Assembly (NCBI GenBank): GCA_036571765.1
Contig: BROE01000007.1
Span: 6,984,090 to 7,048,089, forward strand
Source: Plecoglossus altivelis
Lineage: Eukaryota; Chordata; Actinopteri; Osmeriformes; Plecoglossidae
DNA length: 64,000 nucleotides
Reading direction: 5' to 3'
This document shows, piece by piece, positions 36,778 through 49,635 of this stretch. Under the pieces are notes generated by a model that saw only the letters and a program-made list of their open reading frames with translations, did not search any database and had not been told where the DNA came from. The stretch's first letter is position 1, and every line of letters starts with the position of its first letter. Position numbers and translations under genes: made by a program.

Positions 36778-39440
36778 ATGGAGTTCCTTTTGGGAAACCC
36801 GTACAGTACCCCAGTGGGGCATTGCATTGGTATGTCATATTAGATACATTTGGACATATTTCGTTGTAGCAACACTGCAGTTGCCTTGTCGTTAGGTAGC
36901 TTGCTAGCTTTTCCATTAGACTTGCTATTAGCGAAGGTACTTAAAAACTGTACACCAGCTGGCTAGCCTAGCATGAATAGCTGCTCGGCTAGTTAATGAA
37001 TCGCCAGCTATCCTGATAGCTGTATAAAATGGCAATTGTAGCTATTATAACATCTGTTTAGAAATATAGTTAGACATATCTAATGTAATATGCTATAGAT
37101 AATTCATACATATGGGTAGAAGATCTAGATTATTCTAGCTGTTGGCACGATAGCTAGACAGCCAACAAAGCATAGTGTTACCATTAGCCCCTTAGCCTGC
37201 TAGTCTTCCAGATGTCAGCTGGATTCACATCTATTTATTATGTTACTCCAGATTAACTGTGCTATTTGTCCCCTATTAGAGAGAGCCACGGACGGCTCCC
37301 TACAAAGTGAGGATTGGACCCTCAACATGGAAATATGTGACATTATCAATGAAACAGAAGATGGGTGAGTTGCTAGCGAGAGGATCAAGTTATTGATTAA
37401 CTAGCTAGTATACCAGGGGCCTGGACTGTGCTATCAGTTCACTGATCAATCTATTCACTGTTCAAACACTCAGCTCTTGGCACTTGTCCTTCCTTGTATT
37501 GAAATGTCATTTATTTAGGAAATGACACAACCAGTCCCTGCCCTCACTAAGTCTTATCTGGTTTTTGTCTTATCACAACCATAATGGACTAGATTACAGA
37601 TTTCACCCTGGAACGATCTTTTATTAACCTTGCATGTCTTAAGAATTCTTAGTAATTCATAATATTTGATTAAAGGATTGCTTATCAAAGCTGTTTAAAT
37701 TAGCTTTTATACACATTCAATTCATCTGTGAATGTGTGACAACAGTACCGTAAAGGACTCTGTGTTCTGTCACATCCCAAAGATGTTCTACCCAGCAATC
37801 TCTCTGACATGTCTGTAGTAATGGCTACAGAACCATCCACACCCTGTGCTGGTGGAAGGAGGAACCGCAGAGGACGCTGGACACCTGGCCTGAGCCCTGT
37901 GTTCCACCTTGCTGTGTTCTAGAACAGATTGGAAGATGATAGATATCTTCCAATCTGTTTCCTCAACAAGTTAAGAACTAACAAATAAAACAAGATTTTG
38001 TAGCTTCTGTACATCAGTCAGAATGGTATCTGTATCTTATGTTTAGACTTTGGCCTATGTAGTGGCCCACCTCTCCACAAGATTCTCTATCCAGATGATC
38101 AATATCTTACAGGCCCCCTGTTTAAACATGGGTCTGTGTGTTTTCAGGCCCAAGGATGCCATCAGGGCAGTGAAGAAGCGACTGAACGGCAACAGGAACT
38201 ACAGGGAAGTGATGCTGGCTCTGACGGTGAGACGTGAGGACGGAGGGGAGGGTGGAGAAGGCATGAGGGTGGAGGGGCTGAGAGGAAAGAGGGCACAAGG
38301 GTGGAGGGGCTGAGAGGAAAGAGGGCACGAGGGTGGAGGGGCTGAGAGGAAAGAGGGCACGAGGGGGGAGAGGCACGAGGGTGGAAAGGCACAAGGGTGG
38401 AAGGGCACCAGGGGAAAGAGGGCACGAGGGGAAAGAGGGCACGAGGGTGGAAGGGCACCAGGGGAAAGAGGGCACGAGGGTGGAAGGGCACGAGGGGAAA
38501 GAGGACACAAGGGGGGGAAGACACATTTCTATGACATTCACTTTCATTCATTTAGGGTTTGCTGTAATCCAAAGCAGATAAATTGTGCTAATATGAAAGA
38601 AGTGCATATACTTAACAATGAGAACTGCACAGTTCTGTCAGTATTTTAGTGGTTAGATCCAGGAATGGTCTGTAATAGTAACAGACAAGGCAAGTATTGG
38701 CACGATAAAAAATAATATAATCTCCATGACCTTACAATTATAACAGCTACGATTCATTTCACACTTGCTGGATGAAAGCCAAGTGCCTTTCATTTGAATG
38801 CCGCCGTGCTTGACAAGACAGAAAAAGTGTTTCTGATGACTCCACCCGTCACGAGGCGTGTCCATAACCAGGCAGCTCCCACCCCTCCCTCAGGTGCTGG
38901 AGACGTGTGTGAAGAACTGTGGTCATCGTTTCCACGCCCTCGTCACCAGCAGAGATTTCATTGACGGTGTCCTGGTCAAAATAATCTCCCCAAAGAATAA
39001 CCCCCCCACCATTGTACAAGACAAAGTGCTCGCCCTTATACAGGTATGTGTTGGTCTTGGGTGTGTCTCTGTGTGTGTCTGTTCCTGTGACCTGTAAGTA
39101 GGTTTAGGATAAATTCTGGACTAATGCTTTCGTTTTTGTTAGAAAATACATTTCAGCCATGAGACATGATTCATCAGTCAATGATAGGTTTCTATTCGTA
39201 GTGAAATTGAGAAAGCTGAGAAGATCAGACAAGAGTGTTTGTGACCTGAGACTGGAGGGGGGGAGGATCCAGTGTTTTCCACTGCTGCTACACACTCTGC
39301 CACCAAGGAGAGAGAGAGAGTGTGTGTGTGTGTGTGTTTGTGTGTGTGCGTGTTTGTGTGTGTGTGTAAGACAGATCTCTGGTTACAACAGCTCAGGTAG
39401 CCTTGGCTGTAAGGCTCAAATGACATCAGCTGTCTTCCCC

Positions 39441-39471
<31 letters not shown>

Positions 39472-40980
39472 TGGAGAGAGAGTTAGAGACAAGATTTCTG
39501 TCACATGCATCATCCCATTGCCAAACCCTTGGGTCATTATGCCAGTATAACCTGCCACCATGGAGTCTGCATATGTGTGGGGGTGCGGCTGTGGACAGAC
39601 ATGCTAAGCAGGCTTGCTCGACTTGGCTCTCAGCCTCCTTGATTCAAAACACTTGTTTATGAGGTGTCACGAGGACCTTGTCACAGTTAGTCAGTTTCAT
39701 ATTATGGGATGGCTGTTGGCTGTCGTGACAGCGCTGACACGCTAGTGTCTCTGTGTCCGTGCCAGGCGTGGGCTGATGCGTTCAGGAGCAGCCCAGACTT
39801 GACAGGGGTGGTCCACATCTACGAGGAGCTCAAGAGGAAAGGCATCGAGTTCCCCATGTCTGATCTGGAGACCCTGTCTCCCATACACACTCCCCACCGG
39901 GTAGGTGTGTGAATGTGTGTGTGTGAGAGAGAGAGAGACTGTGAGAGAGGTCAAGGATTTTTAGCATAAGTTGTGTGTGGGTGTTTTTGCTGACATCTCC
40001 TATTCCTCTCCTCCCCAGTTGGCCAACGCTCCAGAGGGGGATTCCACCCTGCCCAAGTACAGTGCCCCTCCCCATCCTCACCCCAGCCCCCAGCCTCACC
40101 CCAGCCCCCAGCCTCCCCCACTGGCCGTGCCCCACGCTGCCCCACCCTCCTACTCCAGCCCTCAGGTCCCCAACCTCCAGGCCCCAGGATCCATCAACCC
40201 CACACCGGAACAGGTACCCCCCCCTCACTTACACTTAACACTACATGTCATCATTGTACTTCATGTGAACGAATGTCACTATTACTAATAACCTGTTTCC
40301 TCACTTTAGATCTGCCGGCTTCGCAGCGAGCTGGACATCGTACGAGGCAACACCAAGGTGATGTCGGAGATGCTGACAGAGATGGTTCCTGGCCAGGAGG
40401 AGCCATCAGACCAGGAGCTTCTGCAGGAGCTGAACCGCACGTGCCGGGCCATGCAGCAGAGGGTGGTGGAGCTCATCTCCTGTGTGGCCAATGAGGAAGT
40501 GACTGAGGAGCTACTGCACGTCAACGACGACCTCAACAACATCTTCCTGCGCTACGAGAGGTGTGGGGACGCACACACACACATACACACATACACACAC
40601 CGCTCTATATGATGCACACGCATGCACACTGCCCTATATGATGCACATGCACACACACTGCCCTATATGATGCACATGCACACACACCGCTCTATATGAT
40701 GCACATGCACACACACCGCTCTATATGATGCACATGCACACACACTGCTCTATATGATGCACATGCACACACACACATGCACCTCTCTACCCTTTACCCA
40801 TGCCCAACACAAACAATCCCCTACCCCCACTTTAACATTCATACATACATCTGCATCCTACCACTGTTGTGTTTTCCATCTTGCAGGTACGAGAGGTTCA
40901 GGTCTGGAAGATCTTCCTCTCAGGGTATCAATAATGGGGTGAGGCTCTCTCACACATGCACACACACACACACACGCACG

Positions 40981-41015
<35 letters not shown>

Positions 41016-43106
41016 TCTGCTTGGGAAAGTTTCATTCTGATGCTTCAGCTATGTTTACAAATACATTTACTAACACGTAACCCTGTCTTACACTTGCTAC
41101 TCTGTTCCTTCATGTAACCTGAAACACACACTCGCATTGTTCCCGCATTCTGTATCTTCAGTCTTGTCAGAAACAGCTGTCTGGAGAGACGCATCAGACA
41201 TTGATAGTGTCTGTGCGTGCGTCTGTCTGCCTGTGTGTCTGTCTGCCTGTGTGTCTGTCTGCCTGTGTGTCTGTCTGTCTGCATGGCTGTGACACTGTGC
41301 TGTGCAGTGTCTCTGCACACAGGCATGTGCCAACTACTCATCCTGTCTCCCTTTTTTTCTGTTTCCGTGTCTTTATGGCTAGCTGAGGCAGGCAAGTATC
41401 TACTCCCTCCCTCCCTCCCACCCTCCCCCCTCCTCCCGCCCCCAATGCACCAAACATCCTCTCCTTGTTCTAGCTGGGTGAGCTGCTGGGAACTGCTATA
41501 GTGCTCCGAGCTCCAAGCCTTCAGAGCAGCTGTCCAGCCTGGCTCCATCTAACCATGCAGCCCTCACATGTCTCCCTTCACTGATCTGAGAACAGCACAG
41601 TGGATGTGTACTTGTCACTGCACCATCCATCCCACCCTGCACCATGCTCCCACCTGGAACGACCCCCATGCCACATGGATTCACCACAAATAAGTCCAGT
41701 AACAATTGAAAAAGTGCAGTTGAATTGGAGCAGTGTATTAATGACACAAGCATCGTTTTAACACAATTTCACCATGTAGTGGTGACTGCTGGCATATTGA
41801 GCTGTTGGCTGGCAGACAGCAAGGTAACCCCAGTTTCCCAGCCCTTGGTTGTGGCTAGTGCAGTGACAGTGCTGTTGGATCTGCTGCTGGATCTGCTGCT
41901 GGATCTGCTGCTGGATCTGCTGCTGGATCTGCTGCTCTCCCTCCCTGTTCCTTAAGGGGAAGCCTTCCAGGCCTCAGCTGTTGTTGTGGTAAAGGACCTT
42001 GTGGCTGTCAGACAAGCTTGGTCCTTCCGAATGCCCAGCTTCCTGGTTTGCTGCTGTCCGTCCCCTAAAGGAAAGCACCTGTCCTGCTGGCCTGTCTCTG
42101 CTCTGGGTGGACGTTGTCATGCTTCTGCTGTAGCTGAGGGACGTGTCCTACCCCTACAGACCAACACACCCACACCCAGTTCATACCTTCTTGTCTTGTG
42201 CTGTCCATGTTTGTTCAGGATTTCCAGCGGTCGGCCCCGGGTCTCCCTAGTCCCAAACCTATTGAAATATTCCGTTTGGAACTGATCCCTGCTTGTTAAC
42301 TTTGTAAACAGTCCCTTTTGACAGAGCGCAGCTAAGTTGTCAGCAGGCACGTAGAGTGACTGTCTTCCTGTCTCCCTTCTCCCTTGCTCTCCTCTCATCC
42401 CCAGGTGCTCAGCGAGGCAACAGAGGACAACTTGATCGACTTGGGCCCTGGTTCTCCGGCTGTGGTTAGCAACATGGTGAACGCCACCCCTCCCTCTAGC
42501 CTGCCTGCCTCCCTGAGCGCCCCCGCTGCCAGGCCCTCGTCCCCGGCCTCGCTGGCCTCCAGACTGGCTGGCCTCGGTGTGTACTGCAGCCTCCACCAGC
42601 CCTGCAGCTCTAATTACAGCACAGCCACTGTTAATGACTGTGTGTTCTAGTGCTGGTGAGAACAGATTTCCATCCCTTGTATCAACAATAATGTGTGTCC
42701 GTGTGTGTGCGTGCATGTCTCTGTGTGTGTGTGTGCGTGTCCCCGCGTGTGTGCGTGCGTGTCTCTGTGTGTGTGTGTGCATGTCTCCGTGTGTGTGCAT
42801 GTCTCCGTGTGTGTGCGTGTCTCCGTGTGTGTGGGTGTCTCCGTGTGTGTGCGTGTCTCCGTGTGTGTGCGTGTCTCTGTGTGTCTCTGTGTGTGTGTGT
42901 TTGTGCGTGTCTCCGTGTGTGTGTGTATCAGACGTAGGTGCTGACAGCGTGAGCGGCACTCTGAGCTCCCTGCCCAGCTGCCAGCCTCCAGCCCAGGACG
43001 ACTTTGACATGTTCGCCCAGACCCGGACCGGCGCTGCGTCAGAGCCACGCAGGACGTAAGGACGTGCCTGCTGCCTCTCACTTCCTGCCGGCCGCCAGGC
43101 GTCTAG

Positions 43107-43169
<63 letters not shown>

Positions 43170-44618
43170 CGTGCGTGTGTGCGTGCGTGCGTGCGTGCGT
43201 GTGTGCGCGCGTGTCCTGCTCGCTCCCCCAGACAGCAGGGGAGGGCTTCCTACTGCTCACTTAGTCACTGTGCTCTAGCATCATACAGTCTGATTTCACA
43301 TGAACCTTTACAGGATTGTATGTCCCCCTTCTCATCCTGTCTCTCCCCCCATGTGGCCCAGGGCTCCCGTGGAGGACAGTGTCACCGGAGCAGGGCTGCC
43401 CCCCACTCTAGAGGTGCGCCAGCCCACTGCAGGAGGGGTGAGTGAGCCAGGGCTGGCCTGGGGGGGCTGAACACTTGCTGGGTTGTAGGGTTATCCTGGA
43501 GCTGCCTGTTACCTGGAGACAGTAGTGCCTCATCCTAGCTCATCTAGATAAGGGTTTGGGAGGGCTGGACTTTGGTATGACCTGAGCTGGATTTGAATAT
43601 GACCTGGGCTGGACTTTAATATTGCCTGGGGTGGAGCTAGGTATTACTCCTGCTACATTAACAGGGTAGTTAATGCAAACATGTCCTATCTGCATCTGAC
43701 ACCAATATACTGCAGCTCTGCAATGTTTTGTCCCAGATAAGACAAGAGGTGTGTGTGTGTGTGTGTGTGTTTGTTTGTGTGCACCTGTGTGTGTGTGTGT
43801 GGCCTGGTGTTTGTGTGCACCTGTGTGTGTGTGTGTGTGTGGCCTGGTGTTTGTGTGCACCTGTGTGTGTGGGTGTGTGCATGCGTGGGTGTGTGCATGC
43901 GTGTGTGCGTGCATGGGTGTGTGTGCGCGTGCGTGCGTGTGTGTGTGTGTGTGTGTAGTTTCTGCTGTACCTGTTCTTGATAAGCTTCCCAGATACTTAG
44001 AACTCAGCCTCCACCCACCCCAGCACACCCCAGAGTAGGGTTCTAAACAGCCTAGGAGTCAGTCAGCTCTCCACACACCATTTCAGGAAATGCCTGGAAT
44101 AAGCATGGTGTGTGTGTGTGTGTGCGTGTGCGCGTGCGCATGTGTGTGTGTGTGCCTTTGACAGTCCTCCAGTGCTCCATCAAGCATAGTTAAGGTGTAC
44201 TATTTAACTCGCCATTGCCAACCAGATGTTAATATCATCCAACATTCTTTTTTCATTTTGTTTTGTTTGAAATTGTTTCTTGATTTCATTAGACGTGTGC
44301 CTAAGTTGATTTTTTTCCTTCTTTTGTTTCTTATGTTTTTTTTGTTTTTGTGTTGGGGGACATGTGTGTTTGGCCCTAGGTTCTGATTGGTCAGTCCTCT
44401 GTCATGGATGACATAGAGGAGTGGCTCAGTACTGACGTGGTGAGACATGATTATACCTTCTGCCATTTCCTTATTTCTTTCCTCCCTCCTCTTTGTTTTT
44501 CTCTTTATGAGCTGACCGTAACCCTTCTGCTTCTGTTACCCTTCTAACCAATCACGTGTCAAGATCCACTGTAGCTTCCTGCACAGCTACCAATGCTGTG
44601 TTGTGGTGGGCGGGCTCT

Positions 44619-44649
<31 letters not shown>

Positions 44650-45292
44650 GGTCTCTGCTGTGCCAGTCGAGGTGCATGGGGGTGTGCTGCTGGAAAGTGC
44701 ATATGATTGTGTGTCCCTGGAATCTGAAGGCTCAGTGTGAGTGGTTTGGGGTGAGGAGTTCTCTCTATGGAGGGTGTATGTGAGGCTGTGCTGTGTGTGA
44801 GATGCAGCATAGGGAACAGCTGCGTCATGATGGCTTCATCTGCCAAACTCATGGAAGTCTGTCCTATTTAGTCATCTCTGAGATGGGAATATAGGGTGGG
44901 GTCGGCCATGAATAGCTGCTCTGTGTGAGGTTCTCAAAGAAGATTTTCTCTGATTCCAAACAAGAATATAAGCTGTTTCCTTTACTCAACAGCAAGGGGA
45001 TGAAGGGGAAGAGGGCGTGACAAGCGAAGGTAAGTAACTTTTCCTCTCTCCTTCTCTCTCTCTTCCATACCAGCTCCTCTCCCTCAGCAGCCTTATGTTT
45101 TCCTAATCATCTGGTTTCCATTCTCGACGTCTTGCAGAGTTTGACAAGTTTCTGGAGGAGAGGGCCAAGGCTGCTGACATGGCGCCCAGCCTGCCGCTGC
45201 CCTCTGGTGGAGAGCCAGCAGCAGGGCAGGGCACGCCAGGAGGAAGCAGGAAGAAGCCCAGCAGACCAGAGGATGCCCTGTTCGCCATGTAG
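36778..45292 (+). CDS. tom1l2: TOM1-like 2, VHS + GAT endosomal adaptor (14 coding exons)
   Basis: TOM1L2 binds ubiquitinated cargo, Tollip and clathrin on endosomes. Coding exons: 36778-36829, 37280-37364, 38148-38226, 38894-39043, 39766-39900, 40019-40213, 40310-40560, 40887-40938, 42405-42576, 42932-43055, 43362-43437, 44380-44439, 44993-45029, 45138-45292. Phases match, giving 540 residues (human about 507). The start gives [18 protein letters not shown]. The VHS domain lies at residues about 10-150 ([60 protein letters not shown]). A His/Pro/Ser-rich linker follows in exon 6, with repeated PHPSPQ. The GAT domain is in exon 7 ([22 protein letters not shown] to [21 protein letters not shown]). 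A clathrin-box-like LIDLG follows, and later [12 protein letters not shown] and the end PEDALFAM. Introns carry many tandem repeats. Confidence 0.96.
38240..38516. repeat. GC-rich minisatellite in tom1l2 intron 3
   Basis: A purine-rich array begins just after the exon 3 donor. Units such as gagggtggaaggggctgagag and ggaaagagggcacgagggtg of roughly 16-32 bp alternate about 12 times. The reverse strand gives long Pro/Ser-rich open frames (repeated [15 protein letters not shown] peptides) that I regard as artefacts of the array. Confidence 0.9.
39318..39368. repeat. (GT)n microsatellite, tom1l2 intron 4
   Basis: GT run with a few T and C interruptions; a short (ACAG)n run lies near 39447-39472. 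Both are intronic. Confidence 0.9.
40590..40785. repeat. 31-bp minisatellite, about 6 copies, tom1l2 intron 7
   Basis: Units of about 31 bp built on ctctatatgatgcacatgca followed by cacacac recur six times. The array begins within 30 bp of the exon 7 donor at 40561. A (CA)n stretch also follows exon 8 at about 40957-41012. Confidence 0.92.
41881..41936. repeat. 12-bp tandem repeat, tom1l2 intron 8
   Basis: The unit ctgctgctggat is repeated four times plus a partial unit. It gives an artefactual Leu-Leu-Leu-Asp open frame but lies deep in the 1.47-kb intron 8 and has no exon signals of its own. Confidence 0.93.
42690..42931. repeat. GT-rich 18-bp repeat touching the tom1l2 exon 10 acceptor
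   Basis: Repeats of gtgtgtgtgcgtgtctcc-type units run up to the acceptor AG at 42930-42931. The last bases before the exon are GT repeat and tatcag, so the usual pyrimidine tract is replaced by alternating GT. Confidence 0.9.
43108..43213. repeat. (GT)n/(GC GT)n microsatellite, tom1l2 intron 10
   Basis: About 50 dinucleotide units, starting roughly 50 bp after the exon 10 donor and turning from pure GT to GCGT units. Similar runs occur at about 43749-43957 and 44107-44154 in intron 11. Confidence 0.93.
44633..44651. repeat. Poly-G run of 19, tom1l2 intron 12
   Basis: Nineteen consecutive G residues directly after a GT run. The exact length is unreliable in most assemblies. On the plus-strand transcript it could form a G-quadruplex. 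Confidence 0.9.
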
Positions 45293-47817
45293 ACCTGTCC
45301 ACTCCTCCAGCCTGGAGCCCCTAGGCTGTCCCCCTACCAGCTGAGCAGCACTGTCCTGGGCTGCTGGGTGTCTGCGCACACGCACACACACGCGCACACA
45401 CACACCGTCTGTCTATCTGCTACTCTATTTCATCCTCTCACTACCAGCTCAACATCCACCTGATGCGTGTGTGTGTGTCCGCTTGTGTGTGCGCGCTTGT
45501 GTGTGCCCGCGTGTGTGTGCGTGTGCGTGCACATGTGTTAGCCCATACAAACATGTGTTTCCAGTGAATTAGCTACACTACCAACGACTCCCTCCTCAAC
45601 TGGCCTATTTTGATACACTACCTGATGATGAAACCTACCAGTCTGGTACGGCTGTAACGCACTGAACCCTGCAAGACCATCAACCCTCCCTTGTCTGGAG
45701 GTCTGGCAGTCTGTCTGGCAGTCTGTGTGGCTGATAGACTGGCTGCTCTCTCCTTAAGATGAGACACCCTCTTCTCCCTTGGTCACACGGAGCCATTTTT
45801 GGAGCCGATTCCTCTAAACACCCTGTTGCATGCACAGACAAACCCTGCTATTTGGTCAAACTCTACTTCATTTGTCAAAGGAAACTAAAGGGAGGGAAAG
45901 GTAGTGGTTGTTAGCATTGATCCTGTATAGACACCAGTGTAGGGGGAGTAACGTCATAAGTGTACATTCATGACATAGGGAATATGCTGGACTGGTTTTT
46001 GGGTATGTAAATGTAAATCTACAACAAAGTCCATGACACTACCTCTGGTCCAGGGTCAGATCCCCCCGGGCCTGTTGGGGTCTAATGCTGTTGTGGGACT
46101 TTGGGTCTGGCGAGGTTGTGTGTGTGTGTGTGTGTGTTGAATCAAGCTTTTAAAGGGACAGATAGGTGAAAATAAGGGAGTTTGAGTTCAGTGTGAAGAG
46201 AACATGTGAGAAGTCAATCAGTTGCAGAACTTTAAGTTTTCTAACTGTCTAGAAATGGAATCGATGACAGTCAATTATGTTATCACTATAGATAGGATTT
46301 TCTTTTGGGGGTTTTCCATTGCTCTGTTTCTAGATTGAGGCTGAAGGAAAATCAGTAACATGGCTACACAATGCACAGCTGTGATCTAGTGACTGAAGGG
46401 CGTGGAGGCAAACTAACAAGTCATTTTAGTCCCCTTTAAACCTTCTGCTGCTGATCCACATGCTGAAACACTAGCCCGGTCCTGTGGATGAGTAGGGATG
46501 ACAGGAACATGGATAGATGAGGGTGTGTCTAGCCAGCAGCAGGCTGGATGACAGAACTCAGTCTGATGAATGAGCTGGAAGTCACACCCCAGGTGGGGTT
46601 AACAGACCAAAGTTTTGCGTGTCGTCTGTTAATTGGTTGGTGAAGGATTTGTAGGGCTTACAAACAAAGTCTATCTCTTGATTCACAGTTACGTGCCTGA
46701 TTTCTCTCTTAGAAACCATCCACTCAGCATTATAGCGCAATTCTCTAACATAGGCAGACAGCCCATGCTTGGGGTGGTTCAGCTCTTATTCAACACTAGT
46801 AAATCCACCCCTTTGGAAATCTGCATCGAAGGACTCTGATCTGAGATGTTCACTCCCTCACCCTCCAGTAAGATAAGTTCTCCGTCCGTCCGACTGATAC
46901 CGTCTGCTAGCGTACGGAGTTGTGCAGTCACAAGGATTTTACTCCTAGTTAGCCCACCATCACCTCACCTTGTAAGCTTGTTCTCAATGAGAAGAAGGTG
47001 GCAGGACACTATAAATATGCTAGCTGTAATACATGAGGAAATGTGGGTAAATATTGACAGAAGTGTAGAAATAATTTATGAAGCATTATTTTCTTGATCT
47101 AGCAGTATTTGAATGATCATTTTATTGTACAAAAACAGAATGAAATTAACTAATTACTTCACGATGGGGGGGGGATAAACGAATTATTGTTTCCATGTTG
47201 ATTGTGTCGAAAGATGTTTTAATATTGCTACTGTTTATGGAGTTCCAAGTTTTCCAATGTTCCAAGAATCCCGTCTCCTGCACGTGCTTCAGAGTTGGGA
47301 AATCCCTCTGGAGCATCGGCCAGGTGAGGCAGGTGAACAATGAGCAACTTATTCGAGCAAACGATGACTCATTAGCAAATGACTTTACCTTGTGAGAGGG
47401 AGTCTTTGTTTCGTTTGGTTTTTGTGTGTCCTTTTGTTTGTTGAACAATGTGTTATATTGTCACTGTGGAAAGGGTTTCTTGGGTTCTGTTGTGTTTTAC
47501 TGCATTCCATGTATGTGTGTGTACTTGATCCATAAGGCAACGCTGTATCCTGACAAGGCTATTGGCTGAGTAACTGCCAACAGCACTTTGTACCAAGGAA
47601 AGGACTGCTTTAACATGCTTTCACCAGCATACACTGTCAAAAATGAAGAGGCTGTTCATTCATATATAATGTTGTCATCCATATGCCCACTTCTTGAAAG
47701 ACCGCTGTATTTGTTTGGAAACACTTAAAGGGACATTCACGAGTGTGAGCCATCTTTTTCTTGCTGTCTACTCTCTTTCTCTTAAACTCATGCATGTGTT
47801 GAACTCCAATAAAACAC

Positions 47818-47823
47818 TAGCAG
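47818..47823 (+). terminator. Candidate poly(A) signal of tom1l2
   Basis: AATAAA about 2.5 kb after the tom1l2 stop, with GTGT-containing sequence soon after. The long 3' UTR this implies suits the gene family, but the link is inferred from position. Confidence 0.4.
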
Positions 47824-49361
47824 TGTGTAATGTATCCTGCCTCTTGCATTTCTGTACTACACTTCTAACACAGATTACACCAGATGTGTAGTAATCCAGT
47901 ATTGCTACAGTCTACAGAGCTAGCTAGTTTGTTTCCAATTGTTTTCCAGGCTTCCAGTCCAGAGTAATGCAGGTTAGGTTATCTGTAGATCCTATTCACC
48001 TTGCCTAAGAACCCCCCCCCCCCCCTTCTCCTAAACCCAAGGCCTTCTCTCCTTCTCTGCCTCTTCACTGAGGGGGAATAAGGAGGGGGGGCAGGACTCT
48101 CCCATTGGTTGATGGGAATCACCTCATTCTCAAACATGGCTTCTCTCTATCTATCCTCTCTCTCTGGTGGGTTTTCCCGGTCAAATAAGAGGGGGTGTGT
48201 CGTACTTGCCCGACCATGCTCTCTTTCTCTGTCAGCCTCTCTTTCTCTTCCTCTCCTCCTGTCTCTCGTGTGGACTAGAACAAAGACTTGTCCACACAGT
48301 TACTCTGCTAAGTGTTTGGTTTTAGGCTTGATTCACTCTGTTCCGTCCTGTTCTACAATCCTGTCCATAGTTGACGCCACTTTGGATCTCCAGAGGTAAT
48401 TTGAATGTGTTCTTTGAATCCCGGCTTTTGTGGCATTTTATCATTACTTGAATGTCTTGTGTGTTTCTTTTCAGTGTTTTACAAAGAGCTATTTCCTATC
48501 CAGTGATGTGTATTGATCATATCATCACCTTATTGAAACTGAGATGAAAGCAGTGATGTGTACAGTTTGTCATAACATAGATGTACTACAGCCTATTAAA
48601 TAGCCTGCTAAGGGCTGGAGTGTTTGTGTCCTAAAAAAGACATGCTCTAGGCCTGACAACTAATCCAGAAAGACGTGTTTTAAATGGGGTGTAACTAAAC
48701 ACTATAAAACCATAAATCAACAACTAGTTGGAGTTGAGCTTTGTGATAGCAGAAGCAGGACGCATGTGTCAGGACTTAGACGGCACGAACCGACACAACA
48801 CTTTCACATCATACATTGTATACTACACATTCTATACTGTGATGACCAGGATGCTCATCTTTCATCAGGTCTCCCTCGCAGGAATGGCTTCTACAGAGGG
48901 ATCAGCCATCAGAGCTGTCCGTGAACATTAGAGACGTGTCCCTCCTCAGTCCCGCTCTCTCTCCTCTGGCTTCAATGCCAGCTCTCCTCCCAGGCCAGGC
49001 TGGGACAGCCCTCTAGTGGATGAAATACAGAAATGTCTTGGTCTTACTGAGAAGCACAAGGTGTAGCAAGCACTGTGTTGTCGTCACCAGTCTCAACCAC
49101 ACAAGATTACAGAAGTCAGTGGAATTAATATGTGTGTGCTATAAACATTGTCTGTGTGTGTTGGGCAGAGCTGTGGTGCATTGTAGTTGCATTGCATGTG
49201 TAGACCAACTGAGTGCAATGTCTCTGCGGTGCAACACAGAGCTGAACCACAACCTCACCAAGATGGCTGTCTTCATCTGGCTCCCCCTGTGACCAAGAAC
49301 TAGATTTCTTCATTTAAGCTGTGTTTAACTAGCATTTACTCGCATGTCTTGGCGTGTTTTT

Positions 49362-49635
49362 TTTGTGTGTGTGCGTGTGTGTGTTTGTATGTGCGCACGT
49401 GTGTGTGTGTGTGTTAGTATGTGCGTGTGTGTGTGTGTGTTTGTATGTGCGCGCGCGCGTGTGTGTGTGTGTGTGTGCGCGCGCGCGTGTTTGTATGTGC
49501 TTGTGTGTGTGTATGTATGTGTGCGTGTGTGTATGTGTGCGTGTGTGTGTGCCTGTGTGTGTGTGTGTGTGTGTGTGCGTATGTATGTGTGCGTGTGTGT
49601 CTGTGCGTGTGTGTGTGTGTTTGTATGTGCGCGTG
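49362..49635. repeat. Long (GT)n/(GC)n compound microsatellite
   Basis: About 270 bp of GT with GC, TATG and GTTT interruptions. All three forward frames stay open through it and give Cys/Val-rich peptides with no biological meaning. The GC-GT alternation is prone to Z-DNA. Confidence 0.95.

Noticed and set aside
38122..38551. Pro/Ser-rich minus-strand frames of 100-140 codons
   Set aside because: They are translations of the tom1l2 intron 3 minisatellite.
41725..41955. Leu-Leu-Asp repeat protein
   Set aside because: It comes from a 12-bp tandem repeat inside tom1l2 intron 8.
42117..43010. Long minus-strand open frame rich in Thr-His
   Set aside because: It reads the antisense of tom1l2 exons 9-10 and of a (CA)n array; the peptide is repeat-derived.
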